Position numbers and translations under genes: made by a program. The notes below the pieces were generated by a model that saw nothing but the letters and a program-made list of their open reading frames with translations, was not told the DNA's origin and did no database searches. A DNA stretch of 64,000 nucleotides from contig QAOA01002417.1 of the NCBI GenBank assembly GCA_003255065.1, forward strand, positions 630,122-694,121. The letters run 5' to 3'. Positions 24,301 through 39,500 of the stretch are shown here, piece after piece. Origin of the DNA: Cercis canadensis. Taxonomy: Eukaryota > Streptophyta > Magnoliopsida > Fabales > Fabaceae. Within the stretch, counting starts at the first letter, position 1, and each line of letters starts with the position of its first letter.

Positions 24301-27300
24301 GGTGCCATTTTGACATGTTTATGTGGATTTTTCTGAGGTACGGCACTTCTTTTTTGGATAAAAGAACTTCATTTGAGAGAAACAGAGAATAAAAAAGAAC
24401 CAAGAGCATAAGATATCCTTCTCAAGTAGGATATACAAAGAAGCTAAACATCAAAATAAATGGCTCTCCAATTTCTTTGCATAGTGGTCAAAGGAAATCC
24501 CCTTGAAGAAGCCACGTGCACAGCACCAGAAGAAGGCCAGGAACACAATCCTGGCCCACAGTAGTTCTAAGGAAAGATGATTCTCTCTAAAAATTCAAGC
24601 ATTTTGCTCTAGCCAAATACACCAAAGAGTAGCTAACATAGTAGACCGCTATAAAGCTTTGCCCTCCTTCTTACTGTCAAAACCTCTGAAACTAGTCAAA
24701 AGGAGCTGTTCTAGATTTTGAGGGCACACCCGAAGGTCTCAAACTTTACCAAAAAATACCAAAAAGCCTATTCCACATAGAAGTAGTTGCTGGGCTATGT
24801 TAGAAAAGATGAGAAGCTTTTTCTGAATTGGAGATACACATGACACTTATATTAGGAGATAAAGCTTTATTTGGCCTTCACATATTGATTTTGTTGAGTA
24901 TTGCTGTCAGTAGTATTGTTACATTGTGTTTCTGTTTGCTACAGATATGTTTTTTGAAGGTGATGTAGGGGACATCATTTATATAGTCATATTGTGTTGG
25001 TAGCAAAAAAAAAAAAAAGAAGTCATATTATGTTGCTGCAAATATTTTTGCAGCAACATAATATGACTTTGCTCTCTACACCTTATCCTTCCTAACTGAA
25101 ATTCTATATTGTTGCAGTTGTCACGGATTATTTACTTGTTCTCAAGTAATATGCACGATGCTTCATTGTCCCTGAGCATTCACACCACTTGTGCTCGCTT
25201 GATGTTGAATCTGGTGCATATCTTAACTTTGTGTTTTAAAATTTTGATCTCTATTTACATTTTCCAATTTTTATCTCCACTCAGGGAGCTTTTGATGATC
25301 AGCTTTTAGGGATTTGGTGAAAAGTAGGAAGGGAAAATTTGGTGTAGATGTGCATTTATTGCTATTATAAACTGAGAATCTTGCTTCCTTATATGCTTTG
25401 GGAATTGGTGCAAAATTATTTATTATTATTATCATTATTATTATTATTATTATTTGTGGGATCCTCCATGGTGTTTTGCTCTTGGCATTTTTAGGGATTT
25501 CACTTATCAAAGACGTTGGAAGGTGCTATTGTATCCTTTTCTGATATCTATCTTTTTTGTTTTTGGTTTGCTTTCTTGTCTCTCTTGTAATCTTGTCCTT
25601 TCTCATCAAATAAAACTTTTTTCCTTTATTTACCCGCCCTCCAAAACAAGAAAAATGGCATTCAGGAGTTGTTAGTTGTATTATATTAATGAAGCAATCT
25701 CATTTAATGCTTTTGTTTGAATCTAGGTGGAGCCAATCTTTGAGAAAGGCATGGATCAACAGTCTATGGATGAAGCAAGGATTCTGTTGGTGTGCTGCAA
25801 AATCTGTTCTAGACTTTGACAATTAGGTACTGTTTTGGATTTATCTCTTTTTGGGAATGACTTGCATCATGTTTTTCTATAGGGGCGCATTCTGGATGCT
25901 TTTGTTGGGAAGTTTAGTACTTTCAAGCGTACGATACCTCAGGTAATCTGTGACTATTTTGTAATTCCCTGTGATGTAACAATTACCTTATGTTGACTCT
26001 GTAGTATTGTAGCTTCCTTAGAGATGCTATTGTTAGTAACTGTTTTTGTGGGTGCTTCTTCTAATACATATGCTACTTGACAATGTGGACTTAGTTGAAT
26101 TAAAAATCCTGTCTGCTTATGCTTTTTGTGTTGCCATGGAAAGAACAACTCTTCCACTGATAGTATCTGTAGTGTTTGGATCTCTGAAGTTGGCTTTTTG
26201 TTCCAACCTCTGAGTATGTTCTTTGACATCATTTTCTTTAATACATACATACATATGTACACACACACACACACAGAGATATATATATATATATAGAAGG
26301 ATTATAGTTGAATTTGTTAACACCAGTGTAAAAGAGAGAGGAAGTATTTAATATAGGTTTGCAGATTGTCTCTCTCCTCATTAAAGTAAGAGGTCAGATT
26401 TCCACCAAAAACTTGAGTGTTTTGAGCCATTATGTGAAAAGAAAATTAATGGCCAAAAATTGGTGTTACGAGGTTTACTCTTAAAGTGGTGTTTACGTAA
26501 CTTGACCATATATATATATATATATATAAAGAGAGAGAGAGAGAGATATATATATAAGGAAAGTAGGGTGGTAATTACTTTGGTCTCTTGGGGCATTTAG
26601 CATGTCCTTAGTTGTGTTTTTTCTTATCTTTTAAATGTTTAATAGGTCTTGTAACTCCTTTTAATGTGTCACTTAGTGCAAAAGATGTTGGATGGTTATG
26701 TTGTTCATTAGATTGAATGGGCTACTTAACAAGAATATTGGATGGTTATAAGAAAAATTTAGAAGGTTTATAATAATATATAATATGTATAATGGAAGTA
26801 ATCTCTTGTTGCCACTGTAACTATTTTCAATGATTGACTTGTTAGATTCATTGTATCTAAAAGTTGGAACCACTTAATTCAGTTGGAAGATACATTAATA
26901 ACCAAGATAAAAGACAACTCTCCTATCCATCTATCTCAATGGAATGGGAGGTACTGTTGGCTTCATTTGGTTTGTTATCAAGTTCAGAAATTAAAATTTT
27001 TGTTCCAAATATTCATGATTTTATATTCCCTTCCTCCTATTCGTAATTTGTATCTTTTGTGGGAAGGGTATGCCATGTATTAAGTCTCCTGATGTCATCC
27101 GATTGCTTGATCATTGAACTAAAGTTGTTTTACCTGCAGTATATAGTTCATATTATATGTTTTATTCATAGGCTGCTTCTGATTAAGAACCTCATTTAGC
27201 CTCTAATGCCTGCAGTTTATTGGACTTTACTTTCTTGATTCTAATGGTTCTAGTTTTTCGTGCTCTGTTTCTGTTTAACTTATAGTGACAATGTCATGCT

Positions 27301-30300
27301 TCCTTCTGTTGATAGTTGTTGGAAGAGGGTGAGGAGGGAAAGGACCGTGCTACTTTGAGGTCAAAGCTTGAACTACCCGTGCAGGTTGGTAGACAACTTT
27401 TCTACAGAATTTCTTGAGGATATATTGGTACTTCCGTAATTAATTTAATTCACATTTTGGTTGGCTTCGGTTGTTTACTTAATTTTACTCCATGTTTGCA
27501 AGTTTTGGGTTGAAAGAAAAACAGAGATATGTAAATCACTTGCTGAGGTTTAAGTATGGTCGGAAAATTATCTGGTATGTGTTGTTTTCAAATAAAATGG
27601 CAAAACTTGCTTTCCCTGCTGTACTTTGACATTAACATGCTACTCTCCCAGTTAGTCTCTTGGTATATTAGACTTCAAAAATTGTTTTCATTTGGTTTTT
27701 ATAACAAAACCTTTTATAGCTAAAACTTGTGTTTATTAGAATTGTTCTCCCTTTGTGGATCAAAGATGTCTGCTTTTATAAATTACAAAAACTTGTTAAT
27801 ATAATTCAAATCTCAATATTTACCGTGTTCTATCAAAATGAATGTGTCTTCCTTTTGCTTAAAAGTAGGATTATGAATGCAACTTATAGAGTGTGTTTGG
27901 ATTATGAATGCAACTTTTATGTGTTTGGATGAGCTTCTGTAAACTTTTAGAAGTGCTTGGGGCTCTTGTAGAAGCTAAAAATGGAGCTTCTCCAGGAGCA
28001 GAAACCCCGTCCTAGTTGACCAATGTATATTTTTAGACAAAATATCCCTAGTTAAAGCAACAAATGACAGGAGTGTCCTATGCCATAATCCATAGGCCAA
28101 TACTATTCTTCCTCACTATCTTTTCAGTAATTTAACAATTGAAAAATTACTTCAATAGTATGCATCCAAACATCTTTATGCATAAAAAAAATGCTTCTTG
28201 ACTGTTGTATCCAAACACAAACCAGCTTGGGCCTCTCCAAAAAAAACGTACTGAAAAATTTATGCTTAAAAAAGTACTTTTTTTTTAAAAAAAAAAAGCA
28301 AAATGCTTCTCTGTCCAAAGTCATTGATTTCTCAGTTGTTTTGTCACTGTCATGCATTCATGTCTTTGAATGCAAATATATCTATTATTAATTAATGTTA
28401 TATTATTATTGCTTTATGATGCTTTGTATTGGTAAAACATTAATTTATTTTATGTTGTTTGAGTTTTGCGTGCCTTGACTTCTGGCATTGGATTTCTTTT
28501 CAGGCAGTTTTAAATTTGCAGGTTCCTGTAGAACATTCCAAGGAAGTCAATGATTGTAAGCATCTGATCAAGACATTAGTAATGGGTAATTTATCCTCTT
28601 CCATAGTTCCTAGTCTTTATTTTTATATACTCTGATTGTCAAGCTCTCAATTAATTTTGATGCTCCCTTCCGCACCTTTTGATTGATTAAGACACCTGTT
28701 TTTTCTTATATATCGTTAATTTTTTGGGAGGCATTTATTCTTTCAGGAATGAAGACGATCTTATGGAGCATCACTCATGCGCATTTGCCTAGATCTCAGG
28801 TTATGAAATCCTTTGCATGATATCTCCCCACCCCCCACAAAAAAAAAAAAAAAAAAGTGGTATATAATTTTCTTGTGCATGGGATTTTTACTTCTATCCG
28901 TGAAACATTACAGGTGACTGGCCAGCCATCATCTAATTTACCACCACCTCAAGCATTCAAAGGCATGAGAGAAGATGAGGTACTTCTATAAGACAAGCTG
29001 ATTTGCTCCAACATGGATTTCTGATTGTAATAGTTATATTTGACTTAAGTATTATGTAGGTTTGGAAAGCATCTGGTGTTCTGAAAAGTGGTGTACACTG
29101 CTTGGCACTCTTCAAGGAGAAGGATGAGGAAAGGGAAATGCTTCATCTCTTCTCACAGATTTTGGGTATCATGGAACCTCGAGATCTTATGGATATGTTC
29201 TCTCTGTGTATGCCTGAACTTTTTGACTGCATGATCTCCAACACTCAACTTGTACATATATTTTCTACGCTTTTAGCTCTCCCCAAAGTGTACAGGCCAT
29301 TTGCCGATGTGCTGGTTAATTTTCTCGTGAGCAGCAAACTTGATGTCATGAAGCACCCAGACACACCTGCAGCAAAACTGGTTTTGCATCTCTTCCGCTT
29401 TATATTTGGTGCTGTTGCTAAAGCTCCGTCAGATTTTGAACGGATTTTGCAACCTCATGTTCCTGTTATAATGGAATTTTGCATGAAGAATGCTACTGAA
29501 GTTGAAAGACCTCTTGGTTACATGCAGCTGCTTCGTACAATGTTTAGGGCACTTGCAGGATGCAAATTTGAACTTTTGTTGCGGGACTTGATCCCCATGT
29601 TGCAGCCCTGCCTCAATATGCTGTTGTCTATGCTTGAAGGGCCAGCAGCGGAAGATATGAGGGACCTTTTGCTGGAGCTTTGCTTGACCTTACCTGCACG
29701 TCTGAGCTCATTGCTACCATACCTTTCTCGTCTTATGAAGCCTCTGGTGTTCTGTCTTAAAGGAAATGATGAGCTAGTCGGTCTAGGTTTAAGAACGCTT
29801 GAGTTTTGGGTTGATAGTTTAAATCCTGACTTCCTTGAACCTAGTATGGCAAATGTTATGTCTGAGGTGGTTCTAGCCTTGTGGTCTCACTTAAGGCCTG
29901 CTCCCTATTCGTGGGGTGCAAAGGCATTGCAGCTTCTTGGTAAGTTGGGTGGTCGAAACAGACGCTTCCTTAAAGAGCCTCTGGCACTTGAGTGCAAAGA
30001 GAACCCTGAGCATGGGCTTCGCTTGATTCTGACATTTGAGCCTGCAACCCCATTCTTGGTCCCACTTGATCGATGCATAAATCTTGCTGTGACAGCTGTA
30101 ATGCACAGGAACAGTGGCATGGATGCTTTCTACCGGAAGCAGGCTTTAAAGTTCCTTCGTGTTTGCTTATCATCTCAGCTCAATTTACCTGGAACTATTG
30201 CTGATGAGGGATTTATATTCAAGCAGCTGTCTGCATTGTTGGTTTCTCCAGTTGACCAATCACTGCGCAGGTCTGAGTCAACAGATGTAAAGGTTAGTTT

Positions 30301-33300
30301 GGTATTATTGTAGACCGAATTTACTCTCATTTGGAGCCTAATTTCTTCAAATTCTAAAACTATGCGTTATTGCATCTTATTAGTGTGTAGCATGATTCTT
30401 CCCCTATTTTATGGATTGCTTTGCCTTAAACATTCTTATGAGCAATAACTCTGTCACAGTTCACTATTTTAAGCTTCTTGTGGTGTAAGGTTCATCCTTG
30501 ATGCCTCTGGATACTTCAACTTGTCCCTTCCTGTCATTTTGATCTTTTACTTTTAATTTCAGTACATGTTTGTATATGTAAGATGGAAATGTGTGTGGCG
30601 TGTCCATTTTACTGCAGTTATATATGATACCTCATTTCAGGCTGACTTAGGTGTGAAGACAAAGACTCAGCTGATGGCTGAGAAGTCTGTTTTCAAGATT
30701 CTATTAATGACTGTAATTGCTGCCAATGGCGAGCCAGATCTCACAGACCCCACAGATGATTTCGTTGTAAATATATGTCGCCATTTTGCAGTGATGTTTC
30801 ATATTGATACTTCATCCAGTAATGCTTCCACTGCTGCGCTTGGGGGTTCATCGCTATCAAATAATGTTCATGTCAATTCTAGGACAAAAACTTATGCTTG
30901 TTCAAATTTGAAGGAGCTGGACCCTCTGATATTCTTGGATGCTTTAGTAGATGTACTAGCTGAAGAAAACAGACTCCATGCCAAAGCTGCTCTTGGTGCT
31001 TTAAATGTGTTTGCAGAAACACTTGTATTCCTAGCCCGTTCTAAACATACTGATGTCATAATGTCCAGAGGACCTGGTACGCCAATGATTGTGTCTAGTC
31101 CATCAATGAATCCTGTTTATTCTCCACCCCCAAGTGTGCGTGTTCCTGTATTTGAGCAACTCTTGCCCCGACTTCTGCATTGTTGCTATGGACTTACATG
31201 GCAAGCACAAATGGGTGGTGTCATGGGACTTGGTGCCTTGGTTGGAAAGGTCACTGTTGAAACGCTCTGCCATTTTCAAGTAAGGATTGTGCGTGGTCTT
31301 ATATATGTCCTTAAAAAGCTTCCCTTATATGCTACCAAGGAGCAAGAAGAGACAAGTCAAGTGCTCACTCAAGTACTTAGAGTAGTAAACAATGCTGATG
31401 AAGCAAACAGTGAGGCACGGAGGCAGAGTTTCCAAGGAGTGGTTGATTTTCTTGCCCAAGAGCTGTTTAACCAGAATGCATCTATCATTGTGAGAAAGAA
31501 TGTTCAGTCTTGCTTGGCACTTTTAGCTAGTAGGACTGGTAGTGAGGTGTCTGAATTACTTGAGCCATTGTATCAGCCTTTACTCCAGCCTCTTATAATG
31601 AGGCCGCTCAGGTTGAAGACTGTTGACCAGCAGGTGTCATCTTTGTCTGATGGCTATCTTTTTTATCTAATTTATGAACTATTACCCATTGCTTTGTTGA
31701 CTTGATTATATCTTTTCTATAGGTTGGAACTGTTATGGCGTTGAATTTCTGCTTAGCCCTGAGGCCACCTCTCCTCAAGTTGACTCCAGAGTTGGTTAAC
31801 TTCCTGCAAGAAGCATTGCAAATAGCAGAGTCTGATGAAAGTGCATGGGTTACAAAGTTTATCAACCCAAAAGTGGTGACATCATTGACTAAACTTCGAA
31901 CTGCCTGCATTGAGCTGCTTTGTACAACAATGGCCTGGGCTGATTTTAAGACTCCTAACCATTCTGAATTGCGTGCGAAGATTATCTCAATGTTTTTTAA
32001 ATCTTTAACTTGTCGGACACCAGAAATTGTTGCTGTTGCAAAGGAGGGTCTGCGACAGGTATAATTAGATTCTATGCATCATTGTTGCTGCTTCTTCATT
32101 GGCTTAACCCTAATGTATGCATAGAAGTACAGGGATGCAGCTGCCTCTATCTTATATAATATATTTGAAGACTTATCATCTTTTCTGTCCTTAATTATTT
32201 GTTCCTGATTATGTTGTCCATTCCACACAATCTTTTCTGGCCTATCCAGGAATATAGTAATGTTTTGTTAGTATAATTGACCAAATGATAGTGTCGCAAT
32301 TCTACATTTCTAGTGCATGTTTTTTAGTTTGTACATGCATGCGTTTAGTGGACTCACTTTTGATTAATTTTTGAGCTCATTCTACTTTGGCACTATGTCA
32401 TTTAGGTTATTAATCAAAGGATTCCCAAAGAACTTCTGCAAAGCAGCCTTAGGCCAATATTAGTCAATTTGGCGCACACAAAAAATCTCAGCATGCCTCT
32501 TCTGCAAGGGCTAGCCCGCTTACTTGAACTGTTGTCCAATTGGTTTAATGTTACCTTGGGTGGCAAACTTTTGGAGCATCTTAAGAGGTGGCTGGAGCCT
32601 GAAAAACTTGCACAGAGTCAGAAGGCATGGAAGGCCGGTGAAGAACCAAAAATTGCTGCAGGTTATGCATCTACATTTTAATCTACTTAATGTAAGTGTT
32701 GCTGATACACTTTCCTTGCCTCAAATACGTGCTGATTGCATCATCCTCTATTGATGCAGCTATAATTGAGCTTTTTCACCTGCTTCCTGCTGCTGCTTCA
32801 AAGTTCCTTGATGAACTTGTAACCTTGACTATTGATTTGGAAGGAGCTCTTCCCCCTGGACAAGTATATAGTGAAATTAATAGTCCATACCGCCTTCCCC
32901 TTACTAAATATTTAAACCGATATGCACCGTTAGCAGTTGATTATTTTCTTGCTCGGTTAAGTGAACCAAAATACTTCAGGCGGTAAGTTTGGGATGCTGG
33001 AGTAGAATTATAGTACCATATAAGCTTGGATGGTGACTTCTTTTTTGATATCGTTATATTTATTTATTTTTATAAATTCAGGTTTATGTATATCATTCGT
33101 TCAGATGCTGGCCAGCCATTGAGAGATGAACTTGCCAAATCACCGCAAAAGATACTTGCAAGTGCATTCTCTGAATTTCTGCCAAAATCTGATGCAGCAA
33201 TGGGTCAAGCATCCACAAGTACGCATACTAGTTTACTAGGTGAAGAGGGCCTTGTTACTCCTTCGACTGATGCTTCTAATCCACCAGCTACTCTTGCCAA

Positions 33301-36300
33301 TGCAAATTCAGATGCTTACTTTCAGGGACTAGCACTTGTAAAAACCTTGGTCAAATTAATCCCTGGCTGGTTACAAAGTAATCGTATTGTGTTTGATACA
33401 TTAGTACTTGTTTGGAAGTCACCTGCAAGAATTACACGTTTGCAAAATGAGCAGGAGCTGAGCTTAGTACAAGTAAGTATTCTAATATAGGCAAGTTCAA
33501 TTTAGTTACTGCTGTATGTTCTTTGTTGATTTTTTCGTTAGGATAGTCTTTGTCAAGGTTTATGGTTTCTTTCTTTTAATGATTATGTAAATTAGAAGTG
33601 ATGTATCCTGGCAATATATGGTGGTATATAGGTCTTCTCGCGTATTTTGAGAGTCCTACTCAAACACTCTGATAGTGTTGGATGATTAATATATTGATCT
33701 TGAAAACAGAACCAATTTCATGGCATCCATAAGAGGCATGGGCCCTGAATGATAATGTATTTAGGCCCATGATTATGCTCTAGTTTCTAGCATTTCCTGC
33801 TGAAACCAGGTTGATTTTTTTTAACTTGGATGGGTTCTTTATGTGTGCTATCTTCAGTTTGGACCTTAATATGGAATGATTTTGGATGAACTACATTACA
33901 TATCTTTTGTTGCCTCTTTTAGTTGACCACTAATGTGCTAGCACATGCACAGGTTGACTTGGATTCCAATTGACTTTTTAGATTTTCAGAAGATATAGAA
34001 GAGTTTCAATTTATATGTCATAGTGCAGCATCTTTTTCAAGTTTGATGTCATGCCTTCACCAAAAGAATTATATGATTACATCTTTTTCATGCCATCAAT
34101 TTGGCTGGTTAACTTGCTTTCCTCATTATCATTTTTTTGCAGGTTAAAGAAAGTAAATGGCTTGTCAAATGCTTCCTGAATTACTTGAGGCATGAAAAAA
34201 ATGAAGTGAATGTTCTCTTTGATATACTTACCATATTCTTATTTCATAGTCGTATAGACTATACATTCCTGAAGGAGTTTTACATCATTGAGGTATTTGA
34301 TTATTAGATCTGAATTTTGTCTATTGAGATCTCAATTCATTCTTATATTTGAGTTATATGCAAACTGCCTTGCTACCTTTCAGGTTGCAGAAGGTTACCC
34401 ACCCACCATGAAAAAGGCACTTCTGTTGCATTTTTTGAACCTTTTCCAATCAAAACAACTTGGTCACGATCATTTGGTGGTTGTAATGCAAATGCTCATT
34501 CTTCCAATGCTTGAACATGCCTTTCAGAATAACCAAAGTTGGGAGGTCGTTGATTCTGCTATTATAAAAACAATTGTTGATAAACTTCTTGATCCTCCAG
34601 AAGAGGTATACCCTGATTCTCAGCGGCTTTGTTCACAACTTGTTAAGTCTTTATGGTTTAGTGTCTATATGAATTACAATTTTTTTTTTCTTCTGAATGC
34701 TTATTGTGCCCTTTTTATAGGTTTCTGCTGAGTATGATGAACCTCTGAGAATAGAACTGTTGCAGCTTGCCACTTTGCTCCTTAAATATCTGCAGAGTGA
34801 TCTTGTCCATCATAGGAAGGAACTGATAAAGTTTGGCTGGAATCATCTTAAACGTGAAGATACTGCAAGCAAGCAGTGGGCATTTGTGAATGTTTGCCAT
34901 TTCCTGGAGGCCTATCAAGCCCCAGAAAAAATAATACTTCAGGCATGGACGCATGGACTTTCCTTATAAAATTTCTTTACTTAAATATTGTCTTATAAGC
35001 ATGATTTTATCAGTGCTAGTTGTTATCCTGATGATTGCACGGATTTTTATTTTCTCATTAAAAGACAAAGTCCCATCCGTTTAATTAAGTTTATGTCCTA
35101 TATCTTAAATATCTCTGTTCTCCTTGGGAAAAAACTGTGAAAGCTTAACTATGATGACAAATATGCTGCATGTGGGAGTGGAAGTATAGCATGTGAATCC
35201 ATTATTTTTGATAAAACGTTAAGTGATAGAGTAACCTCAATGTATGGGGAGACAGATGGTTCATGCAAAATACATATGGAAAAGGGTTAACATGTTTATG
35301 CACATGTTTATTCTACTTTTCTGTTTCAGATCTTCTAATATTTGAAATATATCTTTCCCAGTTAACATGTTTATGCACATCTGCAGACTAGTATAGTATG
35401 ACAAGTAAAGCAACTGAGTTTTGTTCACTTTTCAAGGGGGGAAAGGGTTTTCTTGAAAAAGAAGTTGGTAATCATGCTTATGTTCATTTTTGGCGAATAC
35501 CTTGGGCAGGGGTAGTTTTCCTAAATGCATAATACCAAAGAGAACTTACTCATTTCTTGGGACATTTAAGAACTTTAAGCTGAAAATATGTACTGAGCAA
35601 ACTTGTTCTTGTGCTAAATTCATATGAAGAATTTTGGTTTGATCTGAAATCTGGATGAGCTTTAGCAAACACTGACACAGATTTGGGAGTGCAGGTTTTT
35701 GTGGCACTCCTTAGGACTTGCCAACCAGAAAATAAAATGTTGGTCAAGCAGGCTCTGGACATACTGATGCCAGCACTGCCACGGCGTTTGCCTCTTGGTG
35801 ATTCTCGGATGCCCATATGGATACGATATACTAAGAAGATCCTAGTAGAAGAAGGTCATTCAATTCCAAATCTTATTCACATTTTCCAGCTTATTGTCCG
35901 CCATTCAGATCTCTTCTACAGCTGCAGAGCACAGTTTGTTCCTCAGATGGTGAATTCTCTGAGTCGCCTTGGATTGCCATATAACACCACAGCAGAAAAC
36001 AGACGTCTTGCGATTGAACTTGCGGGATTGGTTGTTAACTGGGAAAGGCAAAGGCAAAACGAGATGAAAGTTGTAACTGATACTGATACTCCCAGCCAGA
36101 TCAATGATGGCTTTAATTCTGGTGCAGCTGATGTTAAGCGATCTGTGGATGGGTCTACATTCCCTGAAGATTCAACTAAACGAGTAAAAGTGGAACCTGG
36201 TTTGCAATCCCTATGTGTTATGTCACCTGGTGGTCCATCATCAATCCCTAACATTGAAACCCCAGGGTCTGCGAGTCAACCTGATGAAGAATTCAAACCA

Positions 36301-36527
36301 AATGCTGCTATGGAAGAAATGATTATCAATTTTCTTATTAGGGTAAGGCTTTCTTCTAACCTGCTCTTTTACCTTGCTTGGTTTTGATGCTGCCAAATTA
36401 AGAATTCTTAATAAGATTCTGCCATTTGGGAAGATTTGATATACTATATTTAAGGCTGTCCAATTGCTGGCAAACTTATTCCAAGTAGTGTTAATAAATG
36501 ATTTTGATACTTGTGCTATTGTTGTGT

Positions 36528-36569
<42 letters not shown>

Positions 36570-39500
36570 NTATCTAATTATATAGTTTGTCTAGCTCCCG
36601 TGTTTCATTTTTCTTGTTGTTTGTATCGGTATCGGTGGAACAATAAGATCTCAATAAACCCTGCAAGGGGGAAAAAAAAGAATTGCTCCATGTGTAACTT
36701 TTTCACAGGGTTGATGCTATTTTATGTTCCAACTTAGTTTGCCCATCTCCACCCACCCCCTTGTCCCTTGATGTCATTGATGTGTCTATTATAGACAAGT
36801 ACTTTGTATTCATGAGTATGATGGTGACTGTTAAGGTACTTTCTGTTGAGGCAAAAGTGAAAATTGATTATGAAAAAGATTATCATTGTATGTTGCACAA
36901 TCCCATTTCTCTCTCTCACCCTGAAAAAACAAACTTTAAAACGTTTATGATTAACTTTTACTCTCTGGAATTAGGTTGCCTTGGTTATAGAGCCTAAGGA
37001 CAAAGAAGCAAGTGCCATGTATAAACAAGCTTTGGAGTTACTTTCACAAGCTTTGGAGGTCTGGCCAAATGCTAATGTAAAGTTTAATTATTTGGAAAAG
37101 CTACTGAGCAGTATTCAGCCATCTCAGGCAAAGGACCCTTCCACAGCTCTGGCACAAGGTTTAGATGTCATGAACAAGGTTTTGGAGAAGCAGCCCCACT
37201 TGTTCATTAGAAACAACATTAACCAGATTTCTCAAGTAGGCCTGATACTTTTCTTTTGTTATCTGATTTGTCAAATAATCAACATATTATATTATAACAA
37301 CATAGTCATTTTTTATTCCAGATTCTTGAACCATGTTTCAAGCATAAGCTCTTAGATGCTGGGAAGTCTTTTTGCTCCCTGTTGAAGATAATCTTTATTG
37401 CCTTTCCTCCAGAAGCGGCCACAACACCAGCAGATGTTAAATTGTTGTACCAGAAGCTTGAGGATTTAATACAGAAGCATGTTACCACTGTTACAGCTCC
37501 TCAAACATCTGTGGATGATAATGTTGCTATCTCAATTAGTTTCCTGTTGCTTGTCATTAAAATCTTGACAGAAGTACAAAGGAACTTCATTGATCCTTTA
37601 ATTATGGTCCGCATCCTTCAACGGCTGCAACGTGATATGGGTTCCTCAGGGGGTTCTCATTTAAGACAAGTAAGCAGCAGCCCCCCCTCCCCCTCTTTCT
37701 CCTTCTCTATGTTGTCTGTTACTCATACTTCAATTATGTTACTTTCTTTTTTTCCCAGTCTGCTGCTTAAATTCCAAATTTCATAAATGTTAAAAAAAAG
37801 AAGTGGTTCAGTAGTTTACTTTTTCTGTACAGGGAAAGGTAGTTTACTTAACATTTCTCTTTTATTGATGCTTGGCCTTCTGTGTAGCCGTAATGCAATC
37901 TTTTTAAATTTTACATTCCTTTAAAATTAAATATATGCAATCTTCTTATCCCACCCCCCGCCCCTGGTTTTTGCAGCAGCTGCCTCAGTTGGAGTGTAGT
38001 TGTCCGACATACTAAGATGTTCAATTAGCTATATCAAAGCTTTTTGGAAATAAAAAATCCATTAAAGCACATTCCAGTTTGATTTGTGATTATCTGCTCC
38101 AGGTTTTAGTTGTGTTATTTTGTTTACTATTGATGAATTAAGAAGCTTGTCCTGTATGATCAGGGTCAGAGAACAGATCCAGATTCAGCAGTCACTTCTT
38201 CTCGTCAAGGTGCTGATGTTGGGGCAGTTATCTCTAATCTAAAATCTGTCTTGAGGCTTATCACTGAAAGAGTGATGATTGTTCCTGAGTGCAAAAGATC
38301 TGTATCTCAAATCTTGAATGCTTTGCTCTCAGAGAAAGGTACTGATGCTAGTGTACTTCTCTGCATACTTGATGTGATAAAAGGGTGGATGGAAGATGAT
38401 TCCTGTAATAAACAAGGCACTTCAGTTACATCAAGTACTTTTCTCTCTTCAAAGGAGATAGTCTCTTTTCTTCAGAAGCTTTCCCAAGTTGATAAACAAA
38501 ACTTCTCTCCATCTGCCCTGGAAGAGTGGGACAGGAAATATCTAGAACTTGTATATGGGATTTGTGCAGATAATAAGTAAGTAATTCATCTTAAGTTCCT
38601 CAGTGCTATGCTTAGGTTTATATTTTTCTTAACTATTTTTATTGACTTCCAGATATCCTTTATCTCTACGCCAAGACGTTTTCCAGAAGGTGGAAAGGCA
38701 GTTTATGCTTGGTTTACGAGCAAGAGATCCTGAAGTTAGGATGAAGTTTTTCTCTCTCTATCATGAATCGCTTGGAAAAACATTATTCACTAGGCTCCAA
38801 TTTGTTATCCAACTTCAAGACTGGGAAGCTTTGAGTGATGTCTTCTGGCTCAAACAAGGCCTTGATCTTCTTCTAGCAATATTAGTTGAGGATAAACCTA
38901 TCACACTTGCTCCAAACTCTGCCAGGGTTCCACCACTTCTGATTTCAAGCTCTCTTGTGGAATCGACTGGGATGCAGCACAAGGTTAATGATGTCTCTGA
39001 ATCTACTGAAGATGCTCCACTAACATTTGAGACCCTTGTGCTTAAGCATGCCCAGTTTCTTAACAACATGAGCAAACTTCAGGTAAACCAAATTATGCTT
39101 AATATCCAAATATTATTATTGGCTGTCATATTAGAGGTCTTATCTCCAATACTCTTTATGTTTGATTACCATGGTTATTTTCATATGTCAAGTATGGTCC
39201 AAAATGCGACACACTGTGTTAAGTGGAAGACTTGGTTTATTAATCATGCAGCAGTTATCTTAAATGATATAATCTATGCATTTTACTTTAAAATCTGACT
39301 GACTGTTGTGAAGTGCCACTGTCTCCTCACTGTTTTCTTTGGCAGTTGCTTGTAATCAACTATCCTGCACTAAGTTATTGAATATCTTATGGAGTGTGAG
39401 CTCCCCATTTACCTCTCCCTTATTTTTTTCCAGGTGTCTGATCTATTGATTCCATTGAGAGAGTTAGCCCATTCAGATGCTAATGTTGCATATCATTTGT

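Noticed and set aside
36530-36570. Long poly-T as a biological feature
   Set aside because: Ends in an N and sits in an intron; treated as assembly uncertainty.
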